Below are positions 1-5,924 of a stretch of DNA of 7,249 nucleotides, piece after piece. Source of the stretch: Desulfobacteraceae bacterium (GTDB lineage Bacteria > Desulfobacterota > Desulfobacteria > Desulfobacterales > UBA11574). The stretch's first letter is position 1, and the number at the start of each line of letters is the position of its first letter. Below the pieces are notes generated by a model that was not told the DNA's origin, searched no databases, and saw only the letters and a list, made by a program, of their open reading frames with translations. The position numbers and the translations under genes were made by a program. The stretch covers positions 1 through 7,249 of the forward strand of contig JABMQM010000069.1 of the NCBI GenBank assembly GCA_013203195.1, given 5' to 3'.

Positions 1-1377
1 ATTCGGAGCAAGGTTGGATTCAATGCCGAGGTCGTATCCAAAGCGGGCTACCGAGTTAGGTCCCAGCATTTCGATGAGTCTGACTGCGGGGATATTCTTT
101 GACATTGAAAGCGCCATTCTGAGCGTCATTTCACCTTGATAACTTTTGGAAAAATTTTTCGGCTGCCATTCTTTTTTGTCAAAACCTTTAAAAGCCACCG
201 GTGCGTCCAATATGATCGTATTCTGGGGAAAACCCTGCTCTATAGCATGAGCATAAATAATTGATTTAAAAGCAGATCCTGGTTGTCTGCGGGCAGCAAC
301 AGCCCTGTTAAAAGGGCTGTTGAAAAAATCCTTGCCCCCTACCATGGCCAAAATTCCTCCGGTATATACATCCAGGCTTACCAAGGCGGCTTGGGGGTCA
401 GGATCTATTATTTTGTTTTGTTGCATACGGGTCTCAAGGGCTAAAAGTCCTTTTGCGACGGAGCGCTCTGCCGCTTTTTGCAGCTCGAAAACTAACGTTG
501 TAGAAACGGTGAGTCCTCCTTTATAGAGTAGCGATGACCCTAATGTCTCTTCAAGAAGTTCTTTGACATATTCTACAAAGTAAGGTGCTTTGATCGAAAT
601 TTTATCTTTTTTGCCCGTATTCAATGGCTCTTTTAAGGCTTCAAGATAAGCTGCTGCAGTGATGATGCCGGTATCTTTCATCTGCTTTAAGACCGTGTTG
701 CGGCGTTTTACGGACAGCTCTTCGTTGACCAGAGGGGAGTATCGGGAAGGTGCTTTGGGCATGCCTGCAATCAGAGCGCATTCGGCCAAATCTAAGTCTT
801 TAACCGCTTTTCCAAAAAATATACCGGCGGCAGACTCAACACCGTAGGCACTGCTGCCAAAATATACCTGATTAAGATATAATTCTAAAATTTCATCTTT
901 TGTATAACGGCGTTCCAACTGAAAAGCTAAAATCGCTTCCTTAATTTTACGTACAATGGTTTTGCGAGAAGTCAGAAAGAGGGTCTTGGCCAATTGCTGG
1001 GTAATAGTACTGGCACCTTCGACAAATTCTCCTGCCTGTATATCCCTGACAATGGCCCTTAGAATTCCTTTCAGATCGACACCGCTGTGTTTATGAAAGC
1101 TCCTGTCTTCGGTGGCAATCAGGGCTGCTTTAAGGTAATGTGGTATAAGTTTTAAAGGAACCGGTTTTCTTTTTTGAACAAACAGTTCAGCCAGCAGGAC
1201 TTTGTCGGCGGAGTAAATTCGTGTGACAGCGGAGGGTGTGAAACTTTCCAGACTGCGGATTTGCGGGAGATCGTGGGTGAAAGCAAGAAAGGCGCCGGCT
1301 ATTATCCCAAAAACAGTTCCGGCGATCAGGATAAGAAAAATAACGGCGTTTTTTTTATTTAAACGAAATTTGAGCAT
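1..1377 (-). CDS. Class A penicillin-binding protein (PBP1A-type), partial
   Basis: Bifunctional peptidoglycan synthase, anchored in the inner membrane with its enzyme domains in the periplasm. It polymerises lipid II into glycan strands and cross-links the stem peptides. Reading the minus strand from ATG at 1377-1375 gives 459 uninterrupted codons to the window edge, so the C-terminus is missing. A short basic cytoplasmic stretch precedes one membrane helix (about residues 11-33). The glycosyltransferase family 51 domain follows: EDRSFHKHSG with likely catalytic Glu90, GASTITQQLAK (121-131), then the RRYTKDEILELYLNQVYFG block. The transpeptidase domain shows the SxxK nucleophile motif Ser368-Ala-Phe-Lys371 and the SxN motif Ser426-Lys-Asn428; the KTG box would lie beyond the edge. 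The start is supported by AGGAA (1391-1387), 9 bases upstream. The gene is divergent from the small His-rich protein gene. Family assignment is firm; which paralogue (mrcA, ponA or similar) is not decidable. Confidence 0.95.
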   Translation of the reverse strand, partial: MLKFRLNKKNAVIFLILIAGTVFGIIAGAFLAFTHDLPQIRSLESFTPSAVTRIYSADKVLLAELFVQKRKPVPLKLIPHYLKAALIATEDRSFHKHSGVDLKGILRAIVRDIQAGEFVEGASTITQQLAKTLFLTSRKTIVRKIKEAILAFQLERRYTKDEILELYLNQVYFGSSAYGVESAAGIFFGKAVKDLDLAECALIAGMPKAPSRYSPLVNEELSVKRRNTVLKQMKDTGIITAAAYLEALKEPLNTGKKDKISIKAPYFVEYVKELLEETLGSSLLYKGGLTVSTTLVFELQKAAERSVAKGLLALETRMQQNKIIDPDPQAALVSLDVYTGGILAMVGGKDFFNSPFNRAVAARRQPGSAFKSIIYAHAIEQGFPQNTIILDAPVAFKGFDKKEWQPKNFSKSYQGEMTLRMALSMSKNIPAVRLIEMLGPNSVARFGYDLGIESNLAPN

Positions 1378-1379
1378 GC

Positions 1380-1409
1380 TTGACTATTCCTGTTATAGAT
1401 TGCTAACAT
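1380..1409 (+). promoter_or_regulatory. Putative extended -10 sigma70 promoter for the small His-rich gene
   Basis: TTGACT at 1380-1385 (5 of 6 to the -35 consensus) is followed after 18 bases by TAACAT at 1404-1409 (4 of 6 to the -10). The -10 is preceded by TGC, which makes it an extended -10. It points at the gene starting at 1490 and leaves a leader of about 75 bases. The -35 sits just outside the start codon of the divergent PBP gene, so polymerase bound here could interfere with PBP expression. Called by eye from consensus only. Confidence 0.45.
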
Positions 1410-1420
1410 CAACTGAGTTG
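1410..1420. promoter_or_regulatory. Small perfect palindrome at the predicted transcription start
   Basis: CAACT-G-AGTTG is a perfect 11-base inverted repeat lying immediately 3' of the predicted -10 box, where an operator could block initiation. It is short enough to arise by chance, and no regulator gene is adjacent. Confidence 0.2.
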
Positions 1421-1476
1421 CCATTCGGAAACGGCCTTTTCAAACTGGAATCTAATTTTACGACGCCATCAAAGTT

Positions 1477-1482
1477 AAGGAG
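1477..1482 (+). promoter_or_regulatory. Strong ribosome binding site deciding a TTG start
   Basis: AAGGAG at 1477-1482 stands 7 bases before TTG 1490-1492. The same frame is open upstream to an ATG at 1223, but that stretch is antisense to the PBP coding region and has no comparable binding site. The TTG is therefore the preferred start. Confidence 0.7.
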
Positions 1483-1489
1483 AATCAAA

Positions 1490-1747
1490 TTGACCCATCA
1501 TCACCACAACCATGAGATACACAGTACTTTATCATTTGATGAGAAAATGATCAAACTTCTTAAGCACTGGATAAAGCATAATGACGATCATGCTGCAACA
1601 TACAGGGATTGGGCACAAAAAGCAAAGCAGAAGGGCAGGGATGAAACAGTATCTTTGCTGGAAGATGCCGCAGCAATGACCGAAAGGACCAGCAAGTTGT
1701 TTGAAGAGGCTGTCGCAAGCGTTAAACCCTTGAGCGAAAGCCGATGA
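1490..1747 (+). CDS. Small His-rich helical protein, function unknown
   Basis: The product has 85 residues and starts at TTG with a well-placed AAGGAG. The N-terminus is His-rich (His3-6, His8, His11), a plausible divalent-metal binding tail. The rest looks like two amphipathic helices (about 15-48 and 52-80). The first holds a distinctive HWIKHNDDHA segment (26-35) followed by TYRDWAQKA; the second is acidic and alanine-rich. There is no signal peptide or membrane segment, so it is probably cytosolic. The HWI-HN-HA pattern recalls short uncharacterised proteins or domains of anaerobic bacteria (possibly DUF8180), but I cannot confirm the family from sequence alone. The gene is divergent from the PBP gene and has its own predicted promoter. 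The last codon (CGA, Arg) and the TGA stop fall inside the left arm of the inverted-repeat element, so the natural C-terminus may have been altered by its arrival. No function is assigned; metal binding is inference. Confidence 0.75.
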   Translation: MTHHHHNHEIHSTLSFDEKMIKLLKHWIKHNDDHAATYRDWAQKAKQKGRDETVSLLEDAAAMTERTSKLFEEAVASVKPLSESR

Positions 1748-1861
1748 CACCCCATCTCCCGCGTTGCCAAAGGCTCGCAGTAGCTTACTACGGCTTCACC
1801 CTTGGACAGCTTGACGTAGTGAAACGGAGATCCCGCTATCGGGAGATCTGGGGCATCATCG
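1742..1861. repeat. ~120-bp imperfect inverted-repeat element (MITE/REP-like)
   Basis: The two ends are near-complementary: CGATGA (1742-1747) pairs with TCATCG (1856-1861), CCCC (1750-1753) with GGGG (1850-1853), and ATCTCCCG (1754-1761) with CGGGAGAT (1840-1847). That is 18 base pairs, broken only by a CA/CA mismatch pair and a two-base CT bulge. Inside are a small hairpin GTAG-CTTA-CTAC (1780-1791), a competing right-hand hairpin (about 1827-1848, loop near CTAT), and a partial pairing of CCAAAGG with CCCTTGG. Such architecture suits a non-autonomous palindromic repeat or a strong RNA fold. No clear target-site duplication and no open frame are visible. It fills most of the gap between the small His-rich gene and the DUF4139 gene and overlaps the former's stop codon. 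There is no T-tract, so it is not a textbook terminator. Only one copy is in the window; genomic repetition is unproven. Confidence 0.6.
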
Positions 1862-1925
1862 ACTTTAGCTCAATGAGGGTTACACCACGATAAATTTCTG
1901 GATGGACACTAACAAGGAAAAAGCC

Positions 1926-3344
1926 ATGAAAATCAGAAGTTGTGTATTTTGTTTGATGATGTTGCTGCTGTTTGCTTCAATTGCATGGGCCCGGAACAAG
2001 CTGGAAAGCAACATAGACGATCAGGTGGCGGTTGAAGTTACCGTTTACAACTCGAATCTTGGCCTAATCAAAGATATCCGCCAAGTAGAACTCCCTGAAG
2101 GGCAGGGTGAGTTAAGATTCATGGATGTTGCCTCCCATATTTTGCCGGTGACTGTTTATGCAAAATCACTGGATTATCCGGAGGTGTTTGGGGTGCTTGA
2201 GCAAAATTACGAGTATGATCTTATGAATGCCGATAAACTGCTCGATAAGTATGTAGGTAAAAAGATCAAGATCATCGACTGGAATCAATTCAAAGACAGA
2301 AAGGATGCTGTCACGGCGATTTTGCTGAGCAACAATCAGGGACAGATTTACAAAATTAACGATGAAATATATTTAGGTCATCCGGGATATAAAGTTCTTC
2401 CCCAGCTCCCCGAAAACCTTATCGCCAACCCTACGCTGGTCTGGCTTTATCAAAACAAAGCCCGCAAAAATCACAAGCTTGAAGTCTCCTATCTGACGGA
2501 AAATATCAACTGGAAGGCCGACTATGTCCTGGTTCTCAATCAGGCGGATACGGCTGCAGATATTTCCGGGTGGGTTACTCTGGATAATAGAAGCGGGGCG
2601 ATTTACAGGGACGCCCGTTTAAAGCTGGTGGCAGGAGACGTGCATCGGGTCGAGAAAAAGATCAAAGCCGGGCGTTTCGCCATGGAGACGATGATGGCAG
2701 ACAGCGGCAAGCAGTTTAAAGAAAAAGCGTTTTTTGAATATCATATCTACGATCTGCAGCGCAAAACGACCATCAAAAACAGGCAAAAAAAACAACTGCG
2801 ACTGCTTGAGTCAGCGCATATACCCGTTAAGAAAGAATTCCAGGTTAACGGACAGGGTCTTTTGTTGACTGGAAAATATCGGGCGCAAAAGTACAGACAA
2901 CCGGTTGATGTCAATATTACATTTAAAAACAACAAAGAGAGCAAACTGGGAATACCGCTGCCGGCTGGAGTTATGCGCTTTTACAAACAGGATCATGAAG
3001 GCAGCCTCCAGTTTATCGGCGAGGATAAAATAGAACATACGCCCGAAAACGAAGACGTCAAACTTAAAATCGGCGAGGCTTTTGATGTGGTTGTCGAGAG
3101 GGTCCAAACCGAGTACAAGCAAATTTCCACAAGCCTGCATGAATCCGCCTGGGCCATTACCCTCAAAAACCACAAAGCCGAAGACATCATTGTCAGCATT
3201 GTGGAACCGTTATCCGGCAACTGGCAAGTGGTCAAAAGCAGCTTGCCCTACAAAAAAATAGATGCCTTTACCATCAGGTTTGACATCCGCATTCCCAAAG
3301 GCGAGACGGCCGCGGTAACTTACAGTATCAGGGTGGGTTTGTAA
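1926..3344 (+). CDS. DUF4139 family exported protein
   Basis: The product has 472 residues; its biochemical function is unknown. Residues 1-22 form a signal peptide (basic start, hydrophobic LMMLLLFASIAWA, cleavage after AWA), so it is exported, probably to the periplasm or outer envelope. The mature protein matches the pattern I know for DUF4139/COG5316 proteins: N-terminal VTVYNSNLGLIKDIRQVELPEG, an LEQNYEYDLMNADKLLDKYVGK block, WKADYVLVL at 196-204, SGWVTLDNRSG followed by ARLKLVAGDV, and a beta-rich C-terminal half ending in a PKGETAAVTYSIRVGL strand. Length is usual for the family. An in-frame ATG at 1902 exists, but AAGGA, 7 bases before ATG 1926, and the clean signal peptide favour 1926. 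The SulP gene begins 28 bp downstream on the same strand, so co-transcription is likely. Upstream is the inverted-repeat element; I see no convincing promoter in the remaining 64 bp. Confidence 0.85.
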   Translation: MKIRSCVFCLMMLLLFASIAWARNKLESNIDDQVAVEVTVYNSNLGLIKDIRQVELPEGQGELRFMDVASHILPVTVYAKSLDYPEVFGVLEQNYEYDLMNADKLLDKYVGKKIKIIDWNQFKDRKDAVTAILLSNNQGQIYKINDEIYLGHPGYKVLPQLPENLIANPTLVWLYQNKARKNHKLEVSYLTENINWKADYVLVLNQADTAADISGWVTLDNRSGAIYRDARLKLVAGDVHRVEKKIKAGRFAMETMMADSGKQFKEKAFFEYHIYDLQRKTTIKNRQKKQLRLLESAHIPVKKEFQVNGQGLLLTGKYRAQKYRQPVDVNITFKNNKESKLGIPLPAGVMRFYKQDHEGSLQFIGEDKIEHTPENEDVKLKIGEAFDVVVERVQTEYKQISTSLHESAWAITLKNHKAEDIIVSIVEPLSGNWQVVKSSLPYKKIDAFTIRFDIRIPKGETAAVTYSIRVGL

Positions 3345-3357
3345 TTTAGCTTTAAAT

Positions 3358-3363
3358 AAGGAG
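3358..3363 (+). promoter_or_regulatory. Ribosome binding site of the SulP gene
   Basis: AAGGAG lies 9 bases before ATG 3373, within the 28-bp gap after the DUF4139 stop codon. It supports the chosen start and separate initiation within a shared transcript. Confidence 0.7.
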
Positions 3364-3372
3364 CTATTTATT

Positions 3373-5133
3373 ATGACCAAGACGACATCCCAGCAAGGTA
3401 TGCTCCACCGGTTTTTCCCCTTTTTAACATGGATGAAGGGGTATCAAATATCAAGTTTTCGCAGTGATGCACTTGCCGGAGTGACGGTTGCGGTAGTGCT
3501 CATCCCCCAGGCAATGGCCTATGCCATGCTGGCCGGTCTGCCTCCGGTTTACGGACTCTACGCGGCGGCGGTTACACCACTTATCGGGGCTCTGTGGGGC
3601 AGTTTGCGGCAGTTGGCTACCGGTCCTATCGCGATTATGAGCCTGCTGGTCCTAACCACACTCACCCCCATGGCGGAGCCCGGCAGCAAAGAGTTTGTTG
3701 AACTCGCCTTTCTGCTCGCCCTTATGGTGGGTGTTTTGTATATTGCCATTGGAGTATTTCGCCTGGGTTTGGTAATGTCCTTTATTTCGCATTCAGCAGT
3801 AAAAGGATTTACCGCCGCCGCCGCCCTAATTATCATTGCAACCCAGCTCCCTCACTTTTTAGGCATCAGTGTGACCCGGCATGAATACATCCTGCCAAGA
3901 CTGATAGAGATTGCAAAAGGCCTGCCGAACTTACACATCTCGACCTTTGCTGTCGGTCTGCTGGCGATGGGACTTATCTTTGGCGTTCAAAAACTCCGCA
4001 AGACTTTACCCGCGGGGCTGATCGCACTGGTTGCGGCCACCATTGCAATTGTAGTATTCGAATTGCATCTAAAAGGCGTAGCCATCATAGGCAAGGTTCC
4101 CAGCGGGCTGCCGCATCCCATGGTGCCGCCTCTGAATTTTGAAATCATCAGCTCCCTGCTGGGCCCGGCCGTTGTAATCGCACTGGTGAGCTTTGCCGAA
4201 ACATATTCTGTCGGCAAAGCCATTTCCTCCCAAACCAAGCAGAAGGTGAATGTCGACCAGGAGTTTATCGGTCAGGGGCTGGCCAATCTTATCGGTTCTT
4301 TTTTCCAGAGTTATCCGGTAAGCGGTTCATTCTCCCGCACGGCAATTAATTTTGCAACCGGCGCGAAAACAGGTATATCCAGTGTGATTTCCAGCCTGAG
4401 TGTGATTTTGGCTTTGTTGTTTTTGACACCCCTGTTTACCTATATTCCCAAGGCGGCACTTGCTGCGCTTGTAATCAGTGCCGTGCTGCTGCTGTTTAAT
4501 CCCAAAGAAGTATTTGTGCTCTGGAAAAAAAATCGCAACGACGGGATTGTGGCTGTGACGGTTTTTGTGCTGGCACTTTTAACAAAACCCGATTATGCCC
4601 TGCTGATCGGTGTAATGATTTCACTGATGTTCTTTTTGTGGATGACGATGCATCCGCGTATCGTGCGCATTACCAAGGATCCCGAGCTGAACATGTTTGT
4701 TAATGCCGACACTCTTGATAAACCGAGCTGCCCGCAGATCCTGCAACTGCGCTCTGACAATGCTATCTATTTTGCCAATGCCGAATATACCATAGAACAT
4801 CTGCTTGAACGTCTGAATGAGCAAACAACGCCGGTTCGGTTTTTAATGCTGAATTTTGAAGTAGTAGGATTTATAGATATTACCGGTACTGACGAGCTGC
4901 GGGTACTGCTGGATGAACTTGAGCTGCGCCAGGTTCGGCTCGCATTTTTAAGTGTGCATCTGCCCGTAAAACAAGTATTTGAAAGTTCGGGTTTGCTGGA
5001 GCAACTGAATACCGAGCATATGTTCGAGAGGCGGGACACAGCCATCGCCACTCTTTTTCAGGATATCGATCATGAATACTGCAAAACGGAGTGCCCCTAC
5101 GAGCTGTTCCGCGAATGCTCCACCGTTAAGTAG
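3373..5133 (+). CDS. SulP-family anion transporter with STAS domain
   Basis: Inner-membrane SLC26/SulP transporter of 586 residues, the usual size. The family carries sulfate, bicarbonate or other anions, usually by proton or sodium symport; the substrate here cannot be read from sequence. The membrane domain (about 30-430) begins with the family signature IPQAMAYAMLAGLPPVYGLY (44-63). It carries the conserved stretch from TYSVGKAIS (277-285) to PVSGSFSRTAIN (315-326), the VSGSFSRT portion being highly characteristic. A cytosolic STAS domain follows (about 454-560), with the loop Asp502-Ile-Thr504-Gly505 at the place where STAS phosphorylation sites occur. The C-terminal tail is unusual: Cys570, Cys574 and Cys582 in the last 17 residues (C-x3-C-x7-C), possibly metal- or redox-responsive (inference). 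It follows the DUF4139 gene by 28 bp with a good AAGGAG site, suggesting an operon. A weak terminator-like hairpin lies after the stop. Confidence 0.93.
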   Translation: MTKTTSQQGMLHRFFPFLTWMKGYQISSFRSDALAGVTVAVVLIPQAMAYAMLAGLPPVYGLYAAAVTPLIGALWGSLRQLATGPIAIMSLLVLTTLTPMAEPGSKEFVELAFLLALMVGVLYIAIGVFRLGLVMSFISHSAVKGFTAAAALIIIATQLPHFLGISVTRHEYILPRLIEIAKGLPNLHISTFAVGLLAMGLIFGVQKLRKTLPAGLIALVAATIAIVVFELHLKGVAIIGKVPSGLPHPMVPPLNFEIISSLLGPAVVIALVSFAETYSVGKAISSQTKQKVNVDQEFIGQGLANLIGSFFQSYPVSGSFSRTAINFATGAKTGISSVISSLSVILALLFLTPLFTYIPKAALAALVISAVLLLFNPKEVFVLWKKNRNDGIVAVTVFVLALLTKPDYALLIGVMISLMFFLWMTMHPRIVRITKDPELNMFVNADTLDKPSCPQILQLRSDNAIYFANAEYTIEHLLERLNEQTTPVRFLMLNFEVVGFIDITGTDELRVLLDELELRQVRLAFLSVHLPVKQVFESSGLLEQLNTEHMFERRDTAIATLFQDIDHEYCKTECPYELFRECSTVK

Positions 5134-5139
5134 AACATT

Positions 5140-5160
5140 CGGGCCCAAGGCCGGTTTTTT
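5140..5160 (+). terminator. Weak intrinsic terminator after the SulP gene
   Basis: GGCC-CAA-GGCC with one outer mismatch and a closing C-G pair forms a short GC-rich stem (5140-5154), directly followed by six T (5155-5160). The stem is short, so termination is probably partial. rfbC begins only 24 bases later with no obvious promoter between, so read-through into rfbC is likely. Confidence 0.45.
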
Positions 5161-5171
5161 AAAGATTTCAA

Positions 5172-5178
5172 AAGGTGA
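5172..5178 (+). promoter_or_regulatory. Ribosome binding site deciding the rfbC GTG start
   Basis: AAGGTGA at 5172-5178 sits 5 bases before GTG 5184. Another in-frame GTG at 5175 lies inside this site and has no suitable site of its own, so 5184 is preferred. Confidence 0.6.
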
Positions 5179-5183
5179 ATAAC

Positions 5184-5747
5184 GTGAAAATTACTACAAC
5201 ATCCCTTGGAGGAGTCCTTGTTATTGAACCTAAGGTGTTCAATGACAAGCGCGGCTTTTTCATGGAAACCTTCCATCATAAACGATATCTGGAACATGGT
5301 ATTAACCGGACCTTTGTTCAGGACAACCTCTCTTATTCCGCTCAAGGCACATTAAGAGGGCTGCATTTTCAGGTCAGACACCCTCAGGCAAAGCTAATTC
5401 AGGTCGCCACCGGCGAAATATTTGACGTGGCAGTTGACATCCGCCCCGGTTTACCTTCATTCGGCCAATGGGTCGGTATCCATTTGTCGGAAAATAACCA
5501 GCGCCAGCTATATATTCCGGAAGGATTCGCCCATGGTTTTTGCGTACTCAGTGAATCCGCCCATTGTTTGTACAAATGCTCCGATTTTTATGCACCGGAT
5601 GACGAGGGAGGCATCTTATGGTCCGACCCGGCTATTGGTATTGACTGGCCGATCGAGGAACCGATTGTTTCTGATAAGGACGGTAACTATCCGCTGCTTG
5701 GCGATCTTTCTCCCCAACAACTCCCCCGTCATAAGGATGCCCCATGA
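5184..5747 (+). CDS. rfbC: dTDP-4-dehydrorhamnose 3,5-epimerase
   Basis: Cytosolic RmlC-type cupin that converts dTDP-4-dehydro-6-deoxy-glucose to dTDP-4-dehydro-rhamnose, the third step of dTDP-L-rhamnose synthesis for surface polysaccharide. The 187 residues are the normal length. Visible family blocks are VFNDKRGFFMETF (18-30), QDNLSYS, TLRGLHFQ with the expected catalytic base His61, IFDVAVDIRPGLPSFGQW (79-96), QLYIPEGFAHGF (108-119), LYKCSDFY with Tyr130 as the probable active-site tyrosine, and WSDPAIGIDWP (146-156). SDKD (163-166) supplies the likely acidic partner. The start is GTG, chosen by ribosome-binding-site spacing and because the protein then opens MKITTTSLGGVLVIEP as relatives do. 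The usual partners rfbA, rfbB and rfbD are not in the window, so the gene stands alone or they lie elsewhere. Its TGA overlaps a short downstream ATG in an ATGA junction. Confidence 0.95.
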   Translation: MKITTTSLGGVLVIEPKVFNDKRGFFMETFHHKRYLEHGINRTFVQDNLSYSAQGTLRGLHFQVRHPQAKLIQVATGEIFDVAVDIRPGLPSFGQWVGIHLSENNQRQLYIPEGFAHGFCVLSESAHCLYKCSDFYAPDDEGGILWSDPAIGIDWPIEEPIVSDKDGNYPLLGDLSPQQLPRHKDAP

Positions 5748-5782
5748 ATACCCATGATCTAAATATTAAAACAGTTTTCTGA
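5744..5782 (+). CDS. Possible 12-codon leader or remnant ORF overlapping the rfbC stop
   Basis: ATG 5744-5746 overlaps the rfbC TGA in the ATGA arrangement typical of translational coupling, and AAGGA lies 6-7 bases upstream inside rfbC. The frame stops after 12 codons (product MNTHDLNIKTVF). It could be the residue of a former next gene of a rhamnose cluster, or chance. No recognisable function. Confidence 0.2.
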   Translation: MNTHDLNIKTVF

Positions 5783-5789
5783 TCGGAAA

Positions 5790-5924
5790 GTGTTGGACAG
5801 TATGATAGTTTCTCTTATTTTTGAGAATTTCGATGAAATATTTTCGTACGTTACTGAAAAACAAGCCATTGCCAAGGAATTTTATGAGCAACAATTTATG
5901 TTTCTTGATAAAAGAAAAAGTTGA
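5790..5924 (+). CDS. Possible small ORF overlapping the trhP start
   Basis: From GTG 5790 (or ATG 5802) this frame runs 44 (or 40) residues to TGA 5922-5924, overlapping the first 41 bases of trhP in another frame; the frame itself is open from 5763. The peptide looks protein-like (SLIFENFDEIFSYVTEKQ, then AKEFYEQQFMFLDK), hydrophobic then charged. However, it has no good ribosome binding site, and the region is AT-rich, where open frames arise easily. It may be a gene remnant or chance; I recognise no family. Confidence 0.2.
   Translation: MLDSMIVSLIFENFDEIFSYVTEKQAIAKEFYEQQFMFLDKRKS
5793..5821 (+). promoter_or_regulatory. Weak candidate promoter for trhP
   Basis: TTGGAC (5793-5798) and TATTTT (5816-5821) are 17 bases apart, upstream of the trhP start at 5884. 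The hexamers match consensus at only 3 and 4 of 6 positions, so this is a tentative call in an AT-rich gap. Confidence 0.2.
5874..5878 (+). promoter_or_regulatory. Ribosome binding site deciding the trhP start
   Basis: AAGGA stands 5 bases before ATG 5884. Upstream in-frame ATGs (5821, 5833) lack such a site and would add residues unlike the family N-terminus. A TTG at 5905 would give an N-terminus nearer the family norm but has no binding site. Confidence 0.55.

Noticed and set aside
1..1377. Truncation or pseudogene of the PBP
   Set aside because: The frame is uninterrupted to position 1 with all expected motifs in order; the missing KTG box is due to the window edge.
1223..1489. An 89-codon N-terminal extension of the His-rich protein from ATG 1223
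   Set aside because: It is antisense to the PBP start and its upstream region, and lacks a ribosome binding site; TTG 1490 has AAGGAG at ideal spacing.
1496..1524. Engineered His-tag or vector sequence
   Set aside because: The histidines are interrupted (HHHHNHEIH), use mixed CAT/CAC codons and sit in a natural gene context; no vector sequence is present.
1748..1901. A tRNA or structured RNA gene in the gap after the His-rich gene
   Set aside because: The pairing is a long inverted repeat with nested hairpins, not a cloverleaf; no T-loop or anticodon arm pattern was found.
2747..3235. Open frames on the minus strand within the DUF4139 gene
   Set aside because: They are shadows of a well-supported coding frame, with unnatural composition and no ribosome binding sites.
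5422..5757. A 111-codon plus-strand frame inside rfbC
   Set aside because: It overlaps the conserved epimerase coding sequence in another frame, and its translation resembles no protein family.
5821..5883. A longer trhP N-terminus from ATG 5821 or 5833
   Set aside because: The extra residues are unlike the family, which starts just before VELLAPAGN; only ATG 5884 has a placed AAGGA site.
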